Origin: Steroidobacteraceae bacterium
GTDB taxonomy: Bacteria > Pseudomonadota > Gammaproteobacteria > Steroidobacterales > Steroidobacteraceae
Length of the DNA: 12,580 nucleotides
Direction: 5' to 3'
NCBI GenBank assembly: GCA_025927665.1
Contig: JAICKZ010000064.1
Coordinates: 1-12,580 of the forward strand
Made by a program: the position numbers and the translations under genes. The notes beneath the pieces were generated by a model. The model saw only the letters and a list, made by a program, of their open reading frames with translations, searched no databases and was not told the DNA's origin. This document shows positions 6,999 to 12,580 of this stretch, in pieces. Each line of letters starts with the position of its first letter. Position 1 is the first letter of the stretch.

Positions 6999-7008
6999 TT
7001 ACATGTAA
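6999..7008. promoter_or_regulatory. Palindrome in the divergent xdhC/iorA promoter region
   Basis: TTACATGTAA is a perfect 10-bp palindrome near the middle of the 61-bp gap that must hold both divergent promoters. It is a possible operator; no regulator gene is nearby in the window to pair it with. A 10-bp palindrome alone can arise by chance. Confidence 0.35.
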
Positions 7009-7038
7009 CCGTGCCACTATATCCAATTGGAGTTGCCT

Positions 7039-7512
7039 ATGACTAGCCTCACAATCAACGGCAAGTTAATCACAGTGAATGATGTGGATATGTCCACTCC
7101 CTTATTATGGGTATTGCGAGATCACTTAGGATTGGTTGGCACCAAATATGGTTGCGGCATTGCGCAGTGTGGAGCATGCACTGTGCAATTGAATGGTACA
7201 CCGATTCGATCTTGTTCCGTGCCGCTTGCGACTGCAAGTGGGCAATCAGTTACTACCATTGAAGGCTTGGCCGATGAAACAGGAAAGTTGCATCCACTGC
7301 AACAGGCTTGGATCGATCACGATGTTCCACAATGTGGTTATTGTCAGGCTGGGCAAATAATGAGTGCCGCCGCATTGCTCAAGAAAAAGCCAAGGCCAAC
7401 TGATGAAGATATTGACAATGCAATGTCCGGAAATATTTGCCGCTGCGGTACCTATCAACGAATTCGTGCTGCCATTCATACTGCGGCGAGCAAAATGGAG
7501 GGCACACCATGA
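7039..7512 (+). CDS. iorA: 2Fe-2S small subunit of a molybdenum hydroxylase (IorA/aldehyde-oxidase type)
   Basis: This 157-residue subunit carries electrons from the molybdenum site. It has all eight cysteines of the family: a plant-type ferredoxin cluster with C39, C44, C47 (GCGIAQCGAC) and C59, and a helical cluster with C99 and C102 (QCGYCQAGQ) plus C134 and C136 (NICRCGTY). Length is close to isoquinoline 1-oxidoreductase alpha subunits. The ATG at 7039 was chosen because TTGGAG at 7027-7032 sits 6 bases before it; the open frame otherwise extends only to a TTG within that ribosome binding site. The stop overlaps the next gene's start (ATGA at 7509-7512), so the two are translationally coupled. 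It has no signal peptide and would be exported bound to the Tat-bearing large subunit. The gene name reflects family resemblance; the substrate is unknown. Confidence 0.92.
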   Translation: MTSLTINGKLITVNDVDMSTPLLWVLRDHLGLVGTKYGCGIAQCGACTVQLNGTPIRSCSVPLATASGQSVTTIEGLADETGKLHPLQQAWIDHDVPQCGYCQAGQIMSAAALLKKKPRPTDEDIDNAMSGNICRCGTYQRIRAAIHTAASKMEGTP

Positions 7513-9797
7513 ACATGCAACATTCAAATCTTTCAACCGTACGCGCCAACGATGATGCACAGATTCATGCATTGATGAACCAAGTGTTGGGCGAGACGGT
7601 AACGATTTCCAGGCGCGCTTTTTTCAAACATGCTGGATGGGCAGGTGCAGGATTGGTATTGGCCTTTTATGTAGATGAGGCATCAGCAAAGACAAGCAAT
7701 CGTGATTCGAATGAGCAATTATTTTCACCCAACGCTTATTTAAATATCGCGCCGAATGGAACTATCACTGTTTATTCCAAAGGTCCGGAAATCGGACAAG
7801 GAATCAAAACTGCTTTTGCATTGATCATTGCCGAAGAGCTCGATGCCGATTGGCAAGCACTTCGCATTGAGCAGGCGCCCATTGATCAATCATTGTATGG
7901 CTGGCAGGGTGCGGGTGGATCCACTTCAATCCCCAACAATTGGGATGTATTGCGGCAAGCAGGAGCAGTGACGCGATTCATGTTGATTACCGCAGCTGCA
8001 AATAAATGGAAGGTGCGTGTTGATGAATGCCACACAAAGAATGCCGTTGTATATTGCAGCGATGGACGTTCATTAAGTTATGGCGCATTGGCCAATGATG
8101 CTGCAAAGTTGGCAGTGCCGGATGCAAAGACGGTGAAGTTAAAAGATCGCAAAGAATATGCATTGTTAGGTAAACGCCATTCGGGTGTTGATAACAATAA
8201 AGTCGTAACAGGTCAGTCGCTGTTTGGCATCGATACAGTATTACCAAACATGCAATACGCAATTTATCAAAAATGTCCAGCGTTTGGCGGCGTTGTAAAG
8301 GCGGCAAATTTAGATGAGATTCGCGCCTTGGCGGGCGTTAAAGATGTGTTTGTACTTGAAGGTAATGGTCAGGCAACCGAATTGCTTTCTGGTGTCGCGA
8401 TCATTGCAACTTCCACTTGGGCGGCGTTTAAAGCAAAACAACAATTGCAAATTGAATGGGATGAATCGCGTGCGTCCAAGGACAATTGGCAAACTTTTAT
8501 TCAACAAGCAAGCGAACTTGCCAAACAACCCGGAAAAGAAAACATAGCTGATGTGGGTAATGTTGATGATAAGATTTTCGATAACGCCAAAAAGACAACT
8601 ACAAGTTCATTCGCCGCTTACTATAGTTATCCTTTTATATCGCACGCAACGCTTGAACCACAGAATTGCACTGCGTGGTATCACGATGGCGTGATGGAAA
8701 TCTGGGCACCTACGCAAAATGCGACGCAAGCAATACAACAAGTTGCAAAGCTACTCGATCTTGCGCCAGAAAAAATACACATTCATCAAACACGCGTGGG
8801 CGGTGGTTTTGGTCGACGCTTGATGAATGATTATGTTTGCGAAGCCGCAGCGATCGCCAAACGTGTGTCGGTGCCCGTCAAACTCACATGGACTCGCGAA
8901 GACGACATGGCGCATGACTTCTATCGTGTCGCTGGTTTTCATGCACTACGTGGCGCGTTGGACGATCAAGGTAAATTGATTGCCTGGGACGATCATTTCA
9001 TCACCTTTACTGCTGATGGCAAAAAACCGATTTCTGGCGGTGAGATGAGTGCCGATGAGTTTCCCGGGCAGTTGCTTCCCAACTTCAGACTGACGCAATC
9101 GCTAATTCAAAGTGGTACGCCTTGTGGGCCCTTACGTGCGCCACGTTCTAATGCAGTGGCATTTGTTGTGCAAAGTTTTATTCATGAGCTTGCGGTTGCA
9201 GCCAAGCGTGATCATGTGGAATTCTTGCTGGATATTATGGGTCAACCGCGTTGGCTTAAACCGGGAAATATTCGTGCATTAAACACCGGTCGTGCAGCCG
9301 ATGTCATTCGCTTGGCTGCCGATAAAGGTGAATGGAACAGATCCCTTCCAAAGGGTCGTGCACGAGGTATTGCATTTCATTTTAGTCACGCAGGTCATGT
9401 TGCTATCGTCGTTGAGTTGAGTGTCTCTGCGAACAAACAGTTAACGGTGCATCATGTAACAGTTGCCGCCGATGTCGGATTAATTATCAACATGAGTGGT
9501 GCCGAAGCACAGGCACAGGGCGCAGTGATTGATGGGTTGAGTAATATGTTTGCACAGCAAATCACTTTGCAAAACGGACGCGTACAGCAAAGCAATTTTG
9601 ATCAATATGAATTGTTACGCATGCCTCACGCACCACAGGTTGATGTGCATTTTATTCAGACTGAATACAATCCAACAGGCTTGGGTGAGCCTGCGTTACC
9701 GCCATTGATTCCCGCAGTCTGCAATGCGATCTTTAACGCGACGGGAGAGCGTGTTCGTACACTGCCGTTGAGTAAATTGGGATACACATGGACATGA
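7509..9797 (+). CDS. iorB: Molybdopterin-binding catalytic subunit, Tat-exported (IorB type)
   Basis: The 762-residue protein is the large subunit of a xanthine-oxidase-family hydroxylase of the single-chain IorB class. A twin-arginine signal is clear: TISRRAFFKHAGWAGAGL with RR at 35-36 and an ASA cleavage site near 58-60, so the folded enzyme acts in the periplasm. Motifs are GPEIGQGIKTAF (92-103), AGGSTSIPNNWD near 135, SHATLEPQNCTAW, VGGGFGRRLMNDY (430-442), GTPCGPLRAPRSNA, and TGLGEPALPPLIP with the expected catalytic glutamate E727. The start is the ATG at 7509 overlapping the small-subunit stop; the frame extends upstream to 7437 but that part overlaps iorA and lacks sense. There is no FAD subunit and no cytochrome c gene or haem motif (CxxCH) nearby, so the electron acceptor is not evident. 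Known relatives hydroxylate aldehydes or N-heterocycles such as isoquinoline; the substrate cannot be read from sequence alone. Confidence 0.93.
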   Translation: MNMQHSNLSTVRANDDAQIHALMNQVLGETVTISRRAFFKHAGWAGAGLVLAFYVDEASAKTSNRDSNEQLFSPNAYLNIAPNGTITVYSKGPEIGQGIKTAFALIIAEELDADWQALRIEQAPIDQSLYGWQGAGGSTSIPNNWDVLRQAGAVTRFMLITAAANKWKVRVDECHTKNAVVYCSDGRSLSYGALANDAAKLAVPDAKTVKLKDRKEYALLGKRHSGVDNNKVVTGQSLFGIDTVLPNMQYAIYQKCPAFGGVVKAANLDEIRALAGVKDVFVLEGNGQATELLSGVAIIATSTWAAFKAKQQLQIEWDESRASKDNWQTFIQQASELAKQPGKENIADVGNVDDKIFDNAKKTTTSSFAAYYSYPFISHATLEPQNCTAWYHDGVMEIWAPTQNATQAIQQVAKLLDLAPEKIHIHQTRVGGGFGRRLMNDYVCEAAAIAKRVSVPVKLTWTREDDMAHDFYRVAGFHALRGALDDQGKLIAWDDHFITFTADGKKPISGGEMSADEFPGQLLPNFRLTQSLIQSGTPCGPLRAPRSNAVAFVVQSFIHELAVAAKRDHVEFLLDIMGQPRWLKPGNIRALNTGRAADVIRLAADKGEWNRSLPKGRARGIAFHFSHAGHVAIVVELSVSANKQLTVHHVTVAADVGLIINMSGAEAQAQGAVIDGLSNMFAQQITLQNGRVQQSNFDQYELLRMPHAPQVDVHFIQTEYNPTGLGEPALPPLIPAVCNAIFNATGERVRTLPLSKLGYTWT

Positions 9798-9890
9798 AGT
9801 TATTGTAAGTCCGTGACCGACAGATAAGCCCAATATTTCGCGATACACTCTACTGACTCTGTCAGCTAACTGAGTGCGAAGAGAATGTAT

Positions 9891-10643
9891 ATGCGAAGCA
9901 TGTTATTGCTATTATTGCTGGTATCGACTGCTGTGATAGCAGACGAGATGCCGGTGCAAGGTCAATGGACTGGTAAAGGACAGGTTGGTTACGTGGCATC
10001 GCAAGGTAATACCGAATCAGAATCGATTACCGCGGCGCTAGATACTTCATTGCTTGCCGATGCTTGGAAGCATGCATTACATCTTGGTGGGTTGTATGGC
10101 AAAAACAAAAGTATTGTTTCTGCCGAACGTTGGGATGCGTTGTGGCAATCGAACTACAATTTTTCGCCGGATATGTTTACGTTCGGGGCATTGCGTTATG
10201 CCAATGACATGTTCGGTGGTTTTGCCTATCAAGCTGCAGTTACGGCCGGTCTCGGTTATAAATTCGTTCATACCGAATCAATGCAGGTGGATGCGCAGCT
10301 GGGTGCGGGTTATCGTCAATCACGACCGCAGGACTTGGTTAAGGATGAGGATACCGGCGCAGTGATAGCCCGTATTCTGCATCCCAGAACCAATGAAGTC
10401 ATCTTTAGTGCCGGATTGAATTATGCGCAGCAGCTAACCAGTACCACGGGTATCTCCAATAAATTGCTGATTGAATCAGGTTCTAGTAATACGTTGGTGA
10501 CGGATGCGTTTTCGTTAAATGTGAAGATGACTGACCGTCTGGCATTAGGTGTGGGTTTGAACTATCAATACAACAGCAGACCACCTGAGCCATTGAAGAA
10601 AGTGGACACTACCGAAACAATGAACATTGTTTATTCGTTCTAA
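9891..10643 (+). CDS. DUF481-family outer-membrane beta-barrel protein
   Basis: The product has a hydrophobic signal peptide (SMLLLLLLVSTAVIADE, likely cut before the ADE/DE region) followed by about 225 residues rich in alternating aromatic and polar strands ending in a terminal phenylalanine (MNIVYSF), as expected of an outer-membrane barrel. The opening GQWTGKGQVGYVASQGNTESESITAALD is the typical DUF481 (YdiY-like) start. Function in this family is not established. The ATG at 9891 is preferred because AAGAGA (9879-9884) lies 6 bases before it; the ATG two codons earlier (9885) is almost touching that sequence. It is 93 bp after iorB, possibly co-transcribed, though a small CTGAC/GTCAG stem at 9853-9865 lies between. 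It converges with rluE, with only 10 bp between the two stops. Confidence 0.85.
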   Translation: MRSMLLLLLLVSTAVIADEMPVQGQWTGKGQVGYVASQGNTESESITAALDTSLLADAWKHALHLGGLYGKNKSIVSAERWDALWQSNYNFSPDMFTFGALRYANDMFGGFAYQAAVTAGLGYKFVHTESMQVDAQLGAGYRQSRPQDLVKDEDTGAVIARILHPRTNEVIFSAGLNYAQQLTSTTGISNKLLIESGSSNTLVTDAFSLNVKMTDRLALGVGLNYQYNSRPPEPLKKVDTTETMNIVYSF

Positions 10644-10653
10644 ACATTGTTTT

Positions 10654-11241
10654 TCATCGCGCTTTGTTACGAATAAAGGTCAATAGTTTTACAAACTCGG
10701 TGGGATTCACTTCGCGCCACTCACCTGGTTTGAGGTGGTCCAAAGTCCACGGACCAACCGACCAACGAATCAAGCGCAGTGTGGGATGTCCGATTGCTGC
10801 AGTCATGCGACGTATTTGTCGATTGCGGCCCTCCATGATGGAAATCTTTATCCACGACGTGGGAATGAGTTTGCGCATGCGAATCGGCGGATCGCGTGGC
10901 CAGATCCATAGCGGTGCTCTTTCCAACAACTCTATTTTTGCAGGTTTAGTCATGCCATCACTAAGCATAATACCTTTGCGTAATTTGTTGAGTGCATCTT
11001 CGGTGGGAATTTTTTCTACTTGCACGTAATACGTTTTGTATACCTTCCAGCTTGGTTGGGTTAACCGAGCCTGCAACTGACCATGGTCAGTTAACAACAT
11101 CAAACCTTCGCTGGCATAGTCCAGTCGGCCCGCAGGATGAAATCCAGGGGCACTGAGATAGTTACTGAGCGTGGGACGTCCATCATCAGTGACAAATCGT
11201 GTAAGTACATAGTAGGGTTTATTAAGCAGAATCAAACGCAC
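10654..11241 (-). CDS. rluE: 23S rRNA pseudouridine synthase, RluE type
   Basis: RluE converts uridine 2457 of 23S rRNA (E. coli numbering) to pseudouridine. The 195-residue protein belongs to the RsuA/RluB/E/F group and starts without an S4 domain, as RluE does. RLILLNKPYYVLTRF (2-16) is the usual N-terminus; PAGRLDYASEGLMLLT (36-51) holds the catalytic aspartate D41; KTYYVQV, GRNRQIRRMTAAIGHPTLRLIR and GPWTLDHLKPGEWREV follow in normal order. The GTG at 11241 is the start, preceded by GGAAA at a spacing of about 6; an overlapping ATG is out of frame. RluF and RluB are less likely because of the missing S4 domain and the short length. Confidence 0.9.
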   Translation of the reverse strand: MRLILLNKPYYVLTRFVTDDGRPTLSNYLSAPGFHPAGRLDYASEGLMLLTDHGQLQARLTQPSWKVYKTYYVQVEKIPTEDALNKLRKGIMLSDGMTKPAKIELLERAPLWIWPRDPPIRMRKLIPTSWIKISIMEGRNRQIRRMTAAIGHPTLRLIRWSVGPWTLDHLKPGEWREVNPTEFVKLLTFIRNKAR

Positions 11242-11422
11242 ATTATTTTCCGTTTTATCTAGGTCTAACCGGATCGTTTCAAATTTATGAGTCTAGAGCC
11301 CTTTTCAAAACTACGCGTCCGCAATTTTCCATCGTCAAGTCGCTCAGTATCTGCCTATATTGGCCATATACTTGGATTCCATGTTTCGACGTAACGACGG
11401 GATTGCGACCTAGCTGCGCTTT
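11242..11422. other. Intergenic region between the permease gene and rluE
   Basis: The 181 bp hold no supported gene. A near-palindrome TATATTGGCCATATA lies at 11356-11370 and could be a protein-binding site, and the stretch presumably carries the rluE promoter. No U-tailed hairpin for the permease transcript stands out. Confidence 0.3.
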
Positions 11423-12343
11423 CTAATGCTTTGGGATCAGCTCTAGTTTGAATTTTGAAAGACGATATTCGCGCCAGATGATAACCAAACCTGCGGCAAT
11501 CACCAATACCGAACCTAGACATATTGCGACTGTTGGTGCTTCGGCAAATACTAAGTAGCCGATTCCAACCGCGATGATCATGCCAGTATAATCCAGTGGT
11601 GCGATAGTCGATGCTTCGGCATAACGGTACGCGATAGTCATTGCCAGTTGACCCAAAACACCACATAACGCCGCGCCTACCATCCATAATGCTTGCAGTG
11701 AAGTGGGAATGACCCAACCAAAAAAACTGGTCAGTAACCCGCAAACCATTGCAGTCATCAGGAAATAAAATGTAATGGTAATCGCCGGTTCACTGTTGCT
11801 CATGCTGCGCAAAGTGGTGATCGCAATCGCACCAAAAATTGCTCCGCCTAGTGCGGTCAGTGCACCAAGCACATTGCCATGTGGCAGCGCCAACTGGGGT
11901 GTAATGATGATAACAGCACCAATGATGCCGACGATCAGCGCAGTCCATCTGAACATATGAATGCGCTCTCCCAGAAACAACATTGCAAATATCGTGATGA
12001 ATATGGGTGAAATAAAGTTGATAGCGGTGACATCTGCCAAGGGAATCATGGTTAAGGAGGCGAACAAACAAAACATACTGGCTGTTCCTCCGAGTGCTCG
12101 CAACGCATGACGTTGCCAATGATTAGTTTTTAAAACTTGCAAACCGGTGGTGTGGTACGCGACCGTGCCTAACACCAGTAATGCCATGATGCCGCGTACG
12201 AAAATAGTTTCGCCGATAGGAATCGAGGTTCCCAGCAGTTTGACAAATGTCGACATGATGGCAAGGAGTGTAACCGAAAGAAGTTTAAGCAACACACCCA
12301 GAACGGGTCGGTTTTGACGTATGTTCAAAATTTTTTTTGGCAA
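11423..12343 (-). CDS. EamA/DMT-superfamily inner-membrane permease
   Basis: The 306-residue protein has about ten hydrophobic helices in two similar EamA halves (roughly residues 14-140 and 155-290), the hallmark of drug/metabolite transporters with ten membrane spans. Signature stretches are FVRGIMALLVLG (48-59), ADVTAINFISPIFITIFAMLFLGERI in the first half, and ASTIAPLDYTGMIIAVGIGYLVFAEAPT in the second, the latter being the conserved end-of-repeat motif before a P-T-x-x-G helix pair. A basic C-terminal tail (WREYRLSKFKLELIPKH) fits a cytoplasmic end. Relatives export amino acids, metabolites or guanidinium-like compounds (S-adenosylmethionine-type DMT carriers look similar); the substrate here is not readable. 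The start is TTG at 12343 with GAGG only two bases upstream, which is too close for comfort, so the true start may differ. The gene stands alone, about 97 bp from the right IS. Confidence 0.88.
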   Translation of the reverse strand: MPKKILNIRQNRPVLGVLLKLLSVTLLAIMSTFVKLLGTSIPIGETIFVRGIMALLVLGTVAYHTTGLQVLKTNHWQRHALRALGGTASMFCLFASLTMIPLADVTAINFISPIFITIFAMLFLGERIHMFRWTALIVGIIGAVIIITPQLALPHGNVLGALTALGGAIFGAIAITTLRSMSNSEPAITITFYFLMTAMVCGLLTSFFGWVIPTSLQALWMVGAALCGVLGQLAMTIAYRYAEASTIAPLDYTGMIIAVGIGYLVFAEAPTVAICLGSVLVIAAGLVIIWREYRLSKFKLELIPKH

Positions 12344-12439
12344 AGCCTCAAATAGACAACATCGGCACAGAGTGTATCAATATCTGCATTGATATTATCA
12401 CAGCGCTTGCTCATGATGGATGTTTAATGTGGTATGAAT

Positions 12440-12580
12440 TGTAGAAGTTCAGATCTAATCTAACAGTTACTGGATTTAGTGGTGACTGTCAGATCAAATT
12501 CAGTTAATCAATTTGCTCTGACAAATGAGTTTACCATCCTTGAAAGTCTCCATAGGTGTCCTGCCATTACACATCTTGCC
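12440..12580 (-). mobile_element. IS481-like insertion sequence, 3' end (partial)
   Basis: The terminus starts at 12440 with TGTAGAAGTTC, followed by GATCTAATCTAACAG. It matches the left-edge IS terminus in 21 of the first 27 positions. Inside it an imperfect inverted repeat (TCTAATCTAACAGT at 12454-12467 against ACTGTCAGATCAAA at 12484-12497) precedes the transposase stop and may act as terminator or transposase-binding site. The element continues off the right edge. Confidence 0.8.
12500..12580 (-). CDS. IS481/IS3-type transposase, C-terminal fragment
   Basis: The minus strand from 12580 to the TGA at 12500-12502 reads 26 residues, including GKMCNGRTPMETFKDGK and ending SKLIN. The CNGRTPMETF-type ending is familiar from IS481-family DDE transposases, just after the integrase core domain. 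The catalytic residues lie outside the window. The stop codon sits 60 bp inside the IS terminus, a normal layout. It could belong to the same IS type as the left fragment, which shows the opposite end of a transposase in the same orientation. Confidence 0.82.
   Translation of the reverse strand, partial: GKMCNGRTPMETFKDGKLICQSKLIN

Noticed and set aside
12379..12396. AATATC/GATATT hairpin upstream of the permease as an operator
   Set aside because: Six AT-rich pairs are expected by chance in such sequence.

Overview
The window reads as about 12.6 kb of chromosome from a mesophilic gammaproteobacterium of moderate GC content. The enterobacterial-type class II aldolase, the RluE-type pseudouridine synthase, the DUF481 outer-membrane barrel and the EamA permease all fit that group. 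This is inference from protein style; no rRNA or full marker gene is present. Both ends lie inside IS481-like insertion sequences. The left element (1-141) shows its 5' terminus and the first 12 transposase codons; the right element (12440-12580) shows its 3' terminus and the last 26 codons. Both point to the minus strand, and their terminal 27 bp agree at 21 positions.

Left part (142-1069): the remains of an integrated island. A P4-type tyrosine integrase is broken twice. A 25-bp tandem duplication shifts its frame, and the left IS removes everything from the first catalytic arginine onward. Just upstream of the integrase lies the 3' half of a tRNA-Lys(CUU) gene, the kind of attachment-site copy such integrases leave. 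The region to the right of 1069 is therefore probably normal chromosome.

Middle part: a secreted M28 zinc peptidase with a fibronectin-like C-terminal domain (+), an unrecognised secreted six-cysteine protein (-), and class II fructose-bisphosphate aldolase (-) with a good intrinsic terminator. Then comes a molybdenum hydroxylase locus. mocA and xdhC (-, overlapping by 8 bp) are divergent from an iorA/iorB-like pair (+, overlapping as ATGA). The catalytic subunit carries a twin-arginine signal, so the enzyme should work in the periplasm. MocA would make the cytosine dinucleotide form of the cofactor and XdhC would load or mature it, making the four genes one functional unit of unknown substrate.

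Right part: a DUF481 outer-membrane protein (+) convergent with rluE (-), then a ten-helix EamA/DMT permease (-), then the right IS.

No CRISPR array, rRNA, complete tRNA, toxin-antitoxin pair or recognisable defence system was seen. The most unusual structures are at the left edge: the hairpin over the transposase start and the doubly inactivated integrase next to its tRNA scar.
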